Of a stretch of DNA of 64,000 nucleotides, positions 36,302 to 44,719 are shown in pieces (the first letter of the stretch is position 1; each line of letters opens with the position of its first letter). The translations under genes were made by a program, and so were the position numbers. The notes under the pieces are model-generated. The model saw only the letters and a list, made by a program, of their open reading frames with translations. It made no database searches and was not told where the DNA came from. Source of the DNA: VYFG01 sp965213885 (GTDB lineage Bacteria; Pseudomonadota; Gammaproteobacteria; Arenicellales; Poriferihabitantaceae); contig OZ243919.1 of assembly GCA_965213885.1 (NCBI GenBank), positions 62,001 through 126,000 on the forward strand, in the 5' to 3' direction.

Positions 36302-37337
36302 ACGAGGCATTCTGCACCTTCTTGACACTCCCGGATCAAGAACGCCGTGATGTCTTCAATGCGGCTGCCGAACGTTTGGATACACTTGCAACCTATATTG
36401 AAAAAGACTTCTGGGTCTGCCATGTGCTCAATGCTCTTTATCATGGCCTCCCAAGCAACCATCCGCGACTATTGTCAAGGGTGGTACATCACTATCCAAA
36501 GCATTCGACGCTATCCACCGGTTTTCTGAAGACATTGATGTGGTCGTATTCCGTGATGATCTGGGCTTTACAAACGATCGCGACCCAGCCCGTAAGGACC
36601 TTAGCCGCAAGGCGCGTGAGCGCCTTACCAATGAACTCAAGGAAGCTGCAAGCCATTACATATGCACGGATTTGACCGCTTGTCTCTCAGAACTTTTCGA
36701 CCAGTGCAGAATTGTCGAGGACGAAGAAGATGCCGATCGTTCAACCTTGCTCGTCCAATACCCTAGTCTCTATCCGTCAGAATCTGATGCCTATGTGGAA
36801 CCCAGAGTTAAAATAGAAGGGGGAGCACGATCAGCCTGGAATCCACATACTTTCCAAACCGTGATGCCCTACATCTAGGAAGATCTGGGCGAAGTTAGTC
36901 TAACGATTAACAGGATACAGACACTGGCACCTGAGCGTACATTGCTCGAAAAAATACTTATCCTTCATGGCTGGTATTGCGGTTATCGCGATCAGGGGCG
37001 CCTGCCTAATGATCGTCAGCGCCTATCACGACACTACTACGATATCGGCATGATGGCGCAGACTGATATCGCCGATCGTGCATTGGAAAACCTGGCTCTG
37101 CTCAATAATGTCCGCGACCATGCCCTAGTATTTTTCCGTAGAGGATGGATGAAGCTAGAAGAAGCTTGTCCAGGCTCAATCCATCTGATGCCGCAAGGTG
37201 CGCTGGCGACTTACCTGACCAGAGATTATGCTGCCATGCAGGGTATGATTTTGGGTGAACCACCAACATTCAATAAGATCCTTCAATCCATCACTGACTT
37301 GGAAATAAGACTAAACGCTCTACCGGAGGGCTACTGA
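36298..37337 (+). pseudogene. AbiEii-type nucleotidyltransferase toxin, one frameshift and one in-frame stop
   Basis: The gene begins at ATG 36298 (MNEAFCTFLTLPDQERRDVF, then KDFWVCHVLNALYHGL). After PRLLS the homology moves to another frame, KGGTSLSKAFDAIHRFSEDI, beginning at 36477. One missing T at 36474-36476 restores the family motif LLFKGGTSL, which contains the nucleotidyltransferase GGTSLS active site, with the SEDIDVVVF aspartates following. In that second frame a TAG interrupts at 36876-36878, after which the protein continues in frame (EDLGEVSLTINRIQTLAPER and TLLEKILILHGWY). AbiEii transfers nucleotides onto tRNA or other targets; this copy should be inactive. Confidence 0.8.
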
Positions 37338-37588
37338 TCAGGTAGCGCCACCGAACTCGCGGATCGCCTCGAACACCGCTCGGACCTCTGGCGTCGGCAC
37401 GATGCAGAGGGTTCTATATGTATCCATGATAGGGAGACATGATCGGTTCCCTGACAGCGATCCGGGCATGGCATCGGTATTTCCTCTCCTGGGTAGTCAC
37501 CCATTGGCATGGTGGGACAATCACTCTCCCACGCTCTGTTCTCTTTTCCGGACTTCCAGAGTCCGGACGTTCAGATTCATGGTCCGGA
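37338..37588. other. Short stretch without a recognisable gene
   Basis: Between the AbiEii pseudogene and ligU. The minus strand from about 37415 to 37338 reads RTLCIVPTPEVRAVFEAIRE and ends FGGAT before a stop. It may be the tail of a mobile-element protein, but I do not recognise the family. Confidence 0.25.
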
Positions 37589-38662
37589 TCACCCGAATAC
37601 CAGGCCCTCGAAGAGTTTCCGTGCGGTACGCAGAATGGCGGCGCGCTCGACGCTGATCCCGCCGTCCGCCTGCCTTACCCGCATCACCACACTGGTCTGG
37701 CCGGCGGGGTGTTCCACCGGTACGGCAATGTCGGCGTCCCCGGCGGCCGCCGGCAGCCGGGCGGCGCGGGCGGCCGGTCCGTCGGCAAGCATGCAGGCCG
37801 TGGCAACGCTGAGAGCGCCCAGCACCCCGATGGATGCATGGCACCGATGCGGTATGAAGGTCCGGCTGCTGATCGCGCCTCCCTGTCCCGGCGGCGCCAC
37901 CAGCGTCATCTTGGGAACCGATTGTTCCCGCACGTCGCCAAGATTCATCCGTGGGCCCGCCTGGAGCCGGATGGATTCCAGCTTCTCCTTGAGTGGACCG
38001 TTGGCATCCAGCTCGTCACGGGACTCGTAACCGATGATGCCGAGCGCTGCCGCGGGCAGCACGACCACGGGCATGCCGTTGTCAATGCAGGTCACCTCCA
38101 CGCCGTCGAAGGAATCGACGGCGTGGCCGGTGGGGAGAAGGGCCCCGCAGGTTGATCCGGCTGCTCCCGGGAAGTTCTGCAGGACGGGCGCCGCGGTGCC
38201 GGGCACTCCGTCGATGCACGCATTGCCCTCGTAGGTGACCGCGCCGTCCGGGGTTTCCACGGTGACCTCGGCAACCTGGTCGCTGTTCACCATGTAGACG
38301 GTGAGTACGGTACGGTCACCACTGGCCCGGGCAAGTCCCTTCTCCAAGGCGAACTGGGCCACTCCGGCGAGGATGTTGCCGCAGTTCTGCTGATCAGCGA
38401 CGATAGCCCGGTCGACGGAAACCTGCAGGAAAAGGTAGTCGATGTCCACACCGCAGCGGTCCGAACGCGAGACCACCGCGACCTTGCTGGTCAGGGGATC
38501 GCCGCCGCCGATACCGTCGATCTGGCGCGGGTCCGGCGATCCCATGATTCTCAGAAGCAGCTCGTCACGTTCCGCGGCCGCCGTCGGGAGGTCGCCGGCG
38601 ACGAAATAGGCCCCCTTGGAAGTGCCCCCCCGGATCAGGGTGCAGGGGATGGCCCGGCTCAC
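37589..38662 (-). CDS. ligU: 4-oxalomesaconate tautomerase (PrpF/LigU family)
   Basis: A 357-residue diaminopimelate-epimerase-fold isomerase. The N-terminal IPCTLIRGGTSKGAYFVAGD is the signature of the PrpF family, and DGIGGGDPLTSKVAVV and QNCGNILAGVAQFAL (with the active-site cysteine) follow. It would isomerise 4-oxalomesaconate between tautomers so that LigJ can hydrate it. Its start overlaps the stop of the aldolase gene by 4 bp, and the gene ends the downstream half of the lig operon. PrpF-type 2-methylaconitate isomerases are close relatives, but the lig context decides the call. Confidence 0.85.
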   Translation of the reverse strand: MSRAIPCTLIRGGTSKGAYFVAGDLPTAAAERDELLLRIMGSPDPRQIDGIGGGDPLTSKVAVVSRSDRCGVDIDYLFLQVSVDRAIVADQQNCGNILAGVAQFALEKGLARASGDRTVLTVYMVNSDQVAEVTVETPDGAVTYEGNACIDGVPGTAAPVLQNFPGAAGSTCGALLPTGHAVDSFDGVEVTCIDNGMPVVVLPAAALGIIGYESRDELDANGPLKEKLESIRLQAGPRMNLGDVREQSVPKMTLVAPPGQGGAISSRTFIPHRCHASIGVLGALSVATACMLADGPAARAARLPAAAGDADIAVPVEHPAGQTSVVMRVRQADGGISVERAAILRTARKLFEGLVFG

Positions 38663-39363
38663 CGGCTCCGCTCCAGGTCGTCTGGGCTGTCGAGGTAGAC
38701 CAGGCCCCCGGCCTCGAGCCCCGGACGCATCCGGTAGATGTCCAGTCCCGGGACTCCCTCGGCAAGTTGCCTGCGCGTTTCCGCCTCGCTGTCTTCGCGT
38801 CGGCGTCCCGCGGCCAGTACCTCCCCGGCCCGGGCGCGGGGCACGACGACGACCCCGTCATCGTCAGCCACCACCACATCACCCGGGGCGACAAGCTGGC
38901 CGGCGCAAACCACCGGAACGTTGACACAGCCCAGGGTGTTCTTCACGGTGCCCCTGGCGGAGATCGCCCGGGCCCAGGCGGGGAAGTCCATGGCTTCCAG
39001 GTCGCGCACATCACGGACGCCGGTATCAGTGACGATGCCCACCACGCCGTGCGCCCTGGCCGACGTGGCCAAAAGGTCGCCGAACATGCCGTCGGTGTTG
39101 TCCGCCGTACAGGCCACTACCAGGAGGTCCCCGGGCAGGCACAATTCGATGGCGACGTGGATCATCCAGTTGTCGCCGGGCTGGGTCAGGATGGTGATCG
39201 CACTGCCGGCGATGCGGGCGCCGGGATAGACCGGGCGTATGCAGGGCTTCAGCAGGCCGGTGCGTCCGGCGGCCTCGTGCACGGTGGCAACGCCAAGTTC
39301 CGCGAGCCCCTGGACGATGTCGGCTTCGGCGCGCTCGATGTTTCTGACGGCAACTGTTTTCAT
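38659..39363 (-). CDS. ligK: 4-carboxy-4-hydroxy-2-oxoadipate aldolase
   Basis: A 234-residue class II aldolase of the HMG/CHA aldolase (RraA-like) fold. It cleaves 4-carboxy-4-hydroxy-2-oxoadipate to pyruvate and oxaloacetate, the last step of the pathway, and often also decarboxylates oxaloacetate. Visible are the family segments LAELGVATVHEAAGRTGLLK-type N-terminus (here QGLAELGVATVHEAAGRTGL), GDNWMIHVAIELCLPGDLLV, the metal-site region GVVGIVTDTGVRDV, and VAPGDVVVADDDGVVVVP. It lies between pobA (110 bp upstream) and ligU. Confidence 0.9.
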   Translation of the reverse strand: MKTVAVRNIERAEADIVQGLAELGVATVHEAAGRTGLLKPCIRPVYPGARIAGSAITILTQPGDNWMIHVAIELCLPGDLLVVACTADNTDGMFGDLLATSARAHGVVGIVTDTGVRDVRDLEAMDFPAWARAISARGTVKNTLGCVNVPVVCAGQLVAPGDVVVADDDGVVVVPRARAGEVLAAGRRREDSEAETRRQLAEGVPGLDIYRMRPGLEAGGLVYLDSPDDLERSR

Positions 39364-39473
39364 GGCTTATTTCCGGTATTCGGCGGGCTCTCGGAACGGG
39401 GACGGCAGCCGGTCTGGCCAGAAATGGCCAGGCCCGGGGTGCCTGATGCGGTCCTGCTGTTCATCGTGTGCGG

Positions 39474-40652
39474 TCAATAGGGAATTCCGACGTAATTCTC
39501 CGCCACGGTGGTCATCATGGCCTGTGAGCTGAATACATAGTCGAGTTCCGCATCCTGCATCCGATGATCGAAAGGATCGTTTTCCGGAAAGGCGTGCAGG
39601 AGGCCGGTCATCCACCAGGAGAACCGTTCGGCCTTCCAGACCCGGCGCAGGCACTGTTCGGAGTAGTCGTCCAGAAATGCGGAATTGCTGTCGTGGTACC
39701 AGGCAATGAATGCGCGTGAAAGATAGTGGATGTCCGAGGCGGCCAGGTTGAGTCCCTTGGCGCCGGTCGGCGGGACGATGTGACCCGCATCCCCGGCCAG
39801 GAACAGGCGCTTGTGCCTCATCGGTTCGGCAACGAAGCTCCTCAGGGGAGCGATGCTCTTCTCGATGGAAGGGCCGGTGACGAGGGCGTTGGACAGGGAA
39901 TCGGGCAGACGCCGCCTGAGCTCTTCCCAGAAACGGTCATCCGGCCAGTCCGCCACCTTGTCGTCCAGGGAGCACTGGACATAGTAACGGCTGAGGCTGG
40001 CGGAGCGCATGCTGCAAAGCGCGAACCCGCGGGGATGCCTGACATACACGATCTCATCGTGCACGGGCGGTGTCTGGGACAGGAGACCCATCCAGCCGAA
40101 GGGATAGACGCGCTCGTACACCCTCAGCACCGTGTCGGGAATGGCCCTCCGGCTGGGGCCGTAATAGCCGTCGCAGCCCGCGACGAAGTCGCATTCGAGG
40201 GAGTGCTCCTCGCCGTTCTTGCGGTAATGCAGGAGCGCCCCGTCGTCCTCCAGGCCATCGATGCGTACATTCTCTGCTTCATAGACCAGCCGTCCGCCGG
40301 CGGCATCCCTTGCGTCCATCAGGTCGCGTGTGACCTCCGTCTGTCCATAGATCATGACCGAACCGCCGGTCAGTTCCCTGAGATCGATGCGGTGTATCCC
40401 GTTGTTGAAGGCAATGTTGAATCCATGGTGCACCATGCCCTCCCGGTCCAGACGCTCACGCACCCCGGCCTGGCGCATGAGTTCCACCATGCCCCGTTCC
40501 AGGACACCGGCGCGGATGCGACCGAGGACGTATTGCCGGGAATGCCTTTCCAGGACCACGTTACCGATTCCGTTCAGGTCGAGCAGCTGGGAGAGGAGCA
40601 GTCCGGACGGGCCGGACCCGATGATCCCCACCTGTGTGCGTGTGCTCGCCAT
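39474..40652 (-). CDS. pobA: 4-hydroxybenzoate 3-monooxygenase
   Basis: A 392-residue FAD-dependent hydroxylase that converts 4-hydroxybenzoate to protocatechuate with NAD(P)H and oxygen. ATG 40652 (MASTRTQVGIIGSGPSGLLL) is chosen because it places the GxGxxG FAD motif at residues 12-17; the longer frame adds unrelated sequence. The DG motif is CDGYYGPSRRAIP and the second FAD motif is FLAGDAGHIVPPTGAKGLNL. Family-specific VLERHSRQYVLGRIRAGVLE follows the FAD site. It supplies the substrate for LigAB from the same gene block. Confidence 0.93.
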   Translation of the reverse strand: MASTRTQVGIIGSGPSGLLLSQLLDLNGIGNVVLERHSRQYVLGRIRAGVLERGMVELMRQAGVRERLDREGMVHHGFNIAFNNGIHRIDLRELTGGSVMIYGQTEVTRDLMDARDAAGGRLVYEAENVRIDGLEDDGALLHYRKNGEEHSLECDFVAGCDGYYGPSRRAIPDTVLRVYERVYPFGWMGLLSQTPPVHDEIVYVRHPRGFALCSMRSASLSRYYVQCSLDDKVADWPDDRFWEELRRRLPDSLSNALVTGPSIEKSIAPLRSFVAEPMRHKRLFLAGDAGHIVPPTGAKGLNLAASDIHYLSRAFIAWYHDSNSAFLDDYSEQCLRRVWKAERFSWWMTGLLHAFPENDPFDHRMQDAELDYVFSSQAMMTTVAENYVGIPY

Positions 40653-40671
40653 TGCCCCTTGGTCTTCCCGC

Positions 40672-41628
40672 CTATGCAGCCAACTGCCGCTCCAGGTTAT
40701 GCAGTACCTGGTAGCACGGCAACACCTGTCCCACGCTGGCATTGGGTTCCCGTCCTTCGCGGATGGCCGCGAAGAATTCGCGGTCCTGCAATTCGATACC
40801 GTTCATCGAGACGTCCACCCGGCTCACGTCGATGGGATTCTCCCGCCCGTCCACCAGGTCGTCGTAACGGGCGATATAGGTGCCAGAATCCCCGATGTAG
40901 CGGAAAAATGTCCCGAGGGGCCCATCGTTGTTGAATGACAGGGACAGGGTGCAGATGGCGCCGCTTTCCGCCTTCATCTGGATGCTCATGTCCATGGCGA
41001 TGCCGAGTTCGGGGTGGATCGGCCCCTGGACGGCGTTGGCCTGTACGACCGGGCTGCCGCACTGGTGCTGGAACAGGTCCACGGTGTGGGCCGCATGATG
41101 CCAGAGCAGGTGATCGGTCCAGGAGCGCGGCTCGCCGAGGGCGTTCATGTTGGTGCGACGGAAGAAGAAGGTCTGCACGTCCATCTGCTGGATGCTGAAC
41201 TCCCCCGCCTCGATCCTGCGGCGGACCCATTGGTGGCTCGGATTGAACCGCCGGGTATGGCCGCACATCGCGACAAGGCCCGACTCCTCCCGGATGCGGA
41301 CCACCTCCCGGGCATCGGCGAGGCTGTCCGCGAGCGGAATTTCGACCTCGACATGCTTGCCCGCCTCCAGGCACTGGATGGCCTGGGCGGCATGCATCTG
41401 GGTGGGGGTGCAGAGAATCACGGCATCCAGCCCCGGTAATGCCAGGCTCTCTGCCAGGTCGGTGGTTACATGACCGATCCCGTATCTTTCCGCCACCGGC
41501 AGGGTCTTGTCCGATACCCGCCCCACTAGGGATACCACTTCCACACCATCAATGTTCCGGATGCCGTCCAGGTGCTTGATGCCGAATGCACCGGCCCCGG
41601 CCAGCGCGACCTTGATCGTGTCATTCAT
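40672..41628 (-). CDS. ligC: 4-carboxy-2-hydroxymuconate-6-semialdehyde dehydrogenase
   Basis: A 318-residue NAD(P)-dependent Gfo/Idh/MocA-type oxidoreductase that oxidises the hemiacetal of the LigAB product to 2-pyrone-4,6-dicarboxylate. ATG 41628 is chosen from the Rossmann start MNDTIKVALAGAGAFGIKHL. The dinucleotide site is GAGAFG. Downstream, LCTPTQMHAAQAIQCLEAGK, then the active-site region EIPLADSLADAREVV and HTRRFNPSHQWVRRRIEAGE match LigC. The start overlaps the ligB stop by 4 bp. Confidence 0.9.
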   Translation of the reverse strand: MNDTIKVALAGAGAFGIKHLDGIRNIDGVEVVSLVGRVSDKTLPVAERYGIGHVTTDLAESLALPGLDAVILCTPTQMHAAQAIQCLEAGKHVEVEIPLADSLADAREVVRIREESGLVAMCGHTRRFNPSHQWVRRRIEAGEFSIQQMDVQTFFFRRTNMNALGEPRSWTDHLLWHHAAHTVDLFQHQCGSPVVQANAVQGPIHPELGIAMDMSIQMKAESGAICTLSLSFNNDGPLGTFFRYIGDSGTYIARYDDLVDGRENPIDVSRVDVSMNGIELQDREFFAAIREGREPNASVGQVLPCYQVLHNLERQLAA

Positions 41629-42482
41629 GAGCAATTCTCCAGGATCAGGTGTCCCACGGCCGTGTTGGAGGCCGGGACGTGATAGAAACGGTGGACCACT
41701 GTCGGCGGCGTTCCGCCGGCGGCATCGTTCATGGTGCCGCGGGCGATGAACCACATCACGAGCTCAATACCCTCGGAGCCCGCTTCGCGCACGTAGTCGA
41801 CATGTGGTGTTTCGGCCAGGGCCGCCGGCTCGTGAACCAGACGGTCGAGAAATGCATTGTCCCATTCGCGGTTGATCAGCCCGGCCCGCGGGCCCTGGAG
41901 CTGGTGGCTCATGCCACCGGTGCCCCAGATCTGCACATCGAGCGGCTCGTCGTAGGACTCCACGGCCTTGCGGATGGCCTTGCCGAGCTCGTAACAGCGT
42001 GTTCCGGAAGGCACCGGGTACTGCAGCACGTTGACCGCGAAGGGGATGATGCGGCAGGGCCAGGCGTCCACCTTGCCGAACATCAGCGATAGCGGAACCG
42101 TGAGCCCATGGTCCAGGGCCATCTCGTTGACAATGGTGAGATCGAAGTCGTCCTGAATCACGGACTGTGTGATGTGGGCGGCGAATCCCGCATCCCCGAC
42201 CACCCCGGGCACCGGCCTCGGCCCCCATCCTTCGTCGGCGATGGGGTAGCGGGACGCGGTGCCGATGGCGAAGGTGGGAATCATGGACAGGCTGAAGGTA
42301 TTGGCATGGTCGTTGTAGACCAGAATGATGACATCCGGCGTGTTCTCTCTTATCCACTGGCGGGAGTATGCATAGCCGTCGAAGAGTTTCCGCCAGTAGG
42401 GTTCATGGTCCTTGCCGAGATCCATGGCCGCACCGATGGCGGGAACGTGGGAGGTGTAGACACTGGCGGTGACCCGGGCCAT
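41625..42482 (-). CDS. ligB: Protocatechuate 4,5-dioxygenase beta subunit
   Basis: A 285-residue catalytic subunit of the extradiol class III dioxygenase. It opens the protocatechuate ring between C4 and C5 using non-haem Fe(II). Iron ligands can be read as H12 (VYTSHVPAIG), H59 (LVYNDHANTF) and the glutamate in GSEGIELVMWF; the catalytic histidine lies in a later histidine-rich region near DHGLTVPL. ATG 42482 overlaps the ligA stop (TGATG type). It works as a dimer with LigA. Confidence 0.94.
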   Translation of the reverse strand: MARVTASVYTSHVPAIGAAMDLGKDHEPYWRKLFDGYAYSRQWIRENTPDVIILVYNDHANTFSLSMIPTFAIGTASRYPIADEGWGPRPVPGVVGDAGFAAHITQSVIQDDFDLTIVNEMALDHGLTVPLSLMFGKVDAWPCRIIPFAVNVLQYPVPSGTRCYELGKAIRKAVESYDEPLDVQIWGTGGMSHQLQGPRAGLINREWDNAFLDRLVHEPAALAETPHVDYVREAGSEGIELVMWFIARGTMNDAAGGTPPTVVHRFYHVPASNTAVGHLILENCS

Positions 42483-42877
42483 CAGCTGTCCTCCCACTCG
42501 TGCCGATAGCGGTTGCCGTCCGGAGAGCGGCCGCCCGACAGCATCATGTCTCGGTATTCGGCCTCGGTCATTCCGGTCATGCTGCCAGCCATCTGCTGGA
42601 AACTCTTTCCATCGGTGGCGCCGATCTTGGCAAGGAAGTAGATATTGCCCCCGAGTTCCACGCAGCGGTTCAGGTCCCGGTCCAGGACCGCCTGCTTCTG
42701 ATCCTCGGTCATGTCCCATTCATCGAGGCAGGCGCGCTCGTCGGATCTGAAGCGTTCCCGGTTCTGCGGCTGCATGAGCGACATGCAGAACTGGTTCAGC
42801 CAGTAGCCCTTGCGTGATTGCTCGGCATCGAATATGACGGTGCCGGGTATGTCCTTGTAGGGTTTGTCGAGTGCCAT
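42482..42877 (-). CDS. ligA: Protocatechuate 4,5-dioxygenase alpha subunit
   Basis: A 131-residue small subunit of LigAB. It begins with MALDKPYKDIPGTVIFDAEQ, followed by RKGYWLNQFCMSLMQPQNRE and RDLNRCVELGGNIYFLAKIG, which are diagnostic of the family. It covers the active site of LigB and helps bind substrate. It is the first gene of the downstream lig block, with a possible operator 102 bases before its start. Confidence 0.95.
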   Translation of the reverse strand: MALDKPYKDIPGTVIFDAEQSRKGYWLNQFCMSLMQPQNRERFRSDERACLDEWDMTEDQKQAVLDRDLNRCVELGGNIYFLAKIGATDGKSFQQMAGSMTGMTEAEYRDMMLSGGRSPDGNRYRHEWEDS

Positions 42878-43410
42878 GATCCTGATTCACGCGAGCTCCG
42901 GCCAGTGGTGGAACGACTCGGATTCACGCATGATATCCAAGAGTGTGCATGTCAGGACGGAACCTTGAGAATATTCATAATACATTGTATTGGTTACATG
43001 ATATTTGTTCTGTCGCAAGCCCTGCTGCCTTGCCCAGACAGCCGCGCCTCCCGAATTACCCTCAGTCGGTCGCGGGACGATTGTTCGGTAGCTTCGTCCC
43101 ATTCCAAATTCCGCTATTCGCTGCTGGTCGTAATTCTTCGGTCAACGGGAGGTGAGTGCAGATTTCATGACTCATTGTATGGATAGTTTTGCGATCAGGA
43201 GTTCGCTCCCGGTTACTCTTGTGCGGTTGCAGCAGGATGTCTTTTCGGGTTTGTCGTATCTCTTCATGTTTCATCATGCGTGCCGTGGTGTCCATGTCTA
43301 TTCTACCCGTACAGTTGACCTGAAATGACGAAACGATCCTCCATCTGGCTGACCAAACGAAATGTGGATGCGCTGTCTGTCCCCTCGGGCGATACGGTCG
43401 TCTGGGACCG
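42878..43410. other. AT-richer stretch upstream of ligA, no gene recognised
   Basis: No gene could be supported. A perfect palindrome, aatacattgtatt at 42979-42991, lies about 102 bases upstream of the ligA start and could be a regulator-binding site, but no regulator gene is in the window. The remainder contains only short overlapping frames. Confidence 0.5.
42979..42991. promoter_or_regulatory. Palindrome upstream of ligA, possible operator
   Basis: The 13-base sequence aatacattgtatt is a perfect inverted repeat around a central T, set in an AT-rich region just upstream of ligA. GntR- and IclR-type regulators bind such sites, but which type would act here is unknown. Confidence 0.4.
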
Positions 43411-43860
43411 AGACCCAGCACACCATCGTCTCGGGGACCACGGGGTCGGGCAAGACGGTGCTCATCTCCGAACTGGTCGCCCAGATCCGTGCGCGAGGGG
43501 AACGCTGAGTGATCTACGACAAGATGGGCAGCTATACAAGATCCTTCTTCGATCCTGAACGGGACGTTCTCCTCAATCCCCTGGATGCCCGCGCTCCCCG
43601 CTGGTCGCCCTTCCTCGAAGCCCGGGGGCCGAGGGACTTCGACATGATGGCCGCGGCCCTGATCCCCCAGCAGAAGGATACCGTCGATCCGTTCTGGGTG
43701 ACCGCCGCAAGGCAGCTGTTCTCCAACGGCGCAGGGGTGCTGTGGGAGAAGGGGGGCCGGAAAAATCATGTGCTGGTGGAGCATCTGCTGAAGACCGACC
43801 TCACGGATCTCGCGGAGGCGCTGGAGGCGGTCGGGCCGGAGAAGCCGGGGCAGGAAAAGG
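43410..43860 (+). pseudogene. Conjugation coupling protein TraD fragment with in-frame TGA
   Basis: The plus-strand frame reads ETQHTIVSGTTGSGKTVLIS, including the Walker A of VirD4/TraD ATPases, then ELVAQIRARGER followed by TGA (43506-43508) and, in the same frame, VIYDKMGSYTRSFFDPERDV, LLNPLDARAPRWSPF and DFDMMAAALIPQQKDTVDP. This is the TraD core around the ATP site. Homology fades after HLLKTDLTDLAEAL (near 43830), and the rest is unrelated. Neither end of TraD is present, and no other conjugation gene is in the window. Confidence 0.7.
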
Positions 43861-44075
43861 GACGAGGGGCGGTCCCGGAGATCGGGAAGGATGAAGACAG
43901 GTCCGCGGTGCTCGGGGGAGGAGGTGCTCCATTGAAAGACCGGGAGGTGGAAAGAGGGCCGAAAAGCACTAATCGCGACCTGGGATTATAGAATTCGAGC
44001 TGGCTGAATTGATGGTAAGGGTATAGGGATTTCCGGGTTCCGATTCGTGTGGACAAGGCGGAATTGATTGGAGAT

Positions 44076-44098
44076 ATAATGTCGGTATCTGCCATTAT
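44076..44098 (+). promoter_or_regulatory. Candidate promoter/operator of the ParDE operon
   Basis: A TATAAT at 44075-44080 overlaps the left arm of an inverted repeat ataatg (44076-44081) / cattat (44093-44098), 22 bases before the ParD start. ParD antitoxins repress their own operon, so this is a plausible operator. A TGGACA at 44050-44055 could serve as -35 with 19-bp spacing. Confidence 0.5.
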
Positions 44099-44119
44099 CA
44101 GACATTTCCAGGTGATCCC

Positions 44120-44368
44120 ATGCCAAACGTACACCTTACCGAACAGATGGAGAATTATATTCGGGGCCAGATCAGGTCGGGGTCGTATGCCAATCTGAGC
44201 GAAGTCGTGCGTGCAGGCATGAGACTGCTCATGGAGAGGGACCATGCACGACAGTTCTATGCATTGAAAGCGGATCTCGAAGAGGCCTTGCGGGAAGTGG
44301 AGGCAGGAGGGTTCGAGGTCTTCGATCCTCAGGCTTACGAGCCGGATGCCGGAACAGGGCCATCGTGA
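44120..44368 (+). CDS. ParD-family type II antitoxin
   Basis: An 82-residue ribbon-helix-helix antitoxin. The N-terminal DNA-binding part is NVHLTEQMENYIRGQIRSGS followed by YANLSEVVRAGMRLLMERD, matching ParD/CopG proteins; the C-terminal tail binds the toxin. The toxin gene begins 4 bases after the stop (or overlaps if the upstream ATG is used). This is the only intact-looking TA pair in the window. Confidence 0.88.
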   Translation: MPNVHLTEQMENYIRGQIRSGSYANLSEVVRAGMRLLMERDHARQFYALKADLEEALREVEAGGFEVFDPQAYEPDAGTGPS

Positions 44369-44372
44369 CAAC

Positions 44373-44705
44373 ATGACGATTCGGCTGTCCAGGTTCGCAC
44401 GGCGGGATCTGGATGAAATTCGCGAATTCACGATTGAGACGTGGGGCCGTAACCAGTGGCTGAAGTACTACGGGGGCCTGGTGCAGGCTTTCGAGGGAAT
44501 CTTGGCGGATCCTGATGGTGGACGTGATCGAAGTCTGTTCGCGACAGGACTTCGCTCGGTGAATTACGGACGGCACGTAATATTTTTTTCGCGGATAACC
44601 GCTGCTGATGATAAGCCGGTGATCATCCGAATTGTCCATCAGCGCAGAAATCTGCCCGCATTGGTCTATTACGAGGATATCAGCGGTGGAAGTCCCGAAC
44701 GCTGA
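44373..44705 (+). CDS. ParE-family toxin
   Basis: A 110-residue RelE/ParE-fold toxin starting at ATG 44373 (MTIRLSRFARRDLDEIREFT). The segment IETWGRNQWLKYYGGLVQA and the C-terminal VNYGRHVIFFSRI and VIIRIVHQRRNLPALVYYED fit ParE, which inhibits gyrase. No lesion is seen. It is cotranscribed with the ParD gene. Confidence 0.88.
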   Translation: MTIRLSRFARRDLDEIREFTIETWGRNQWLKYYGGLVQAFEGILADPDGGRDRSLFATGLRSVNYGRHVIFFSRITAADDKPVIIRIVHQRRNLPALVYYEDISGGSPER

Positions 44706-44719
44706 GTGTTCGGAGGGAA

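Noticed and set aside
16942..43508. In-frame TGA and TAG codons as recoded (selenocysteine or alternative code)
   Set aside because: TGA and TAG end many intact genes here, no recoding element was seen, and the same genes or their partners also carry frameshifts, so decay is simpler.
43766..44431. 221-codon minus-strand frame opposite the ParDE region
   Set aside because: No recognisable domain, and it overlaps the well-supported ParD gene on the other strand.
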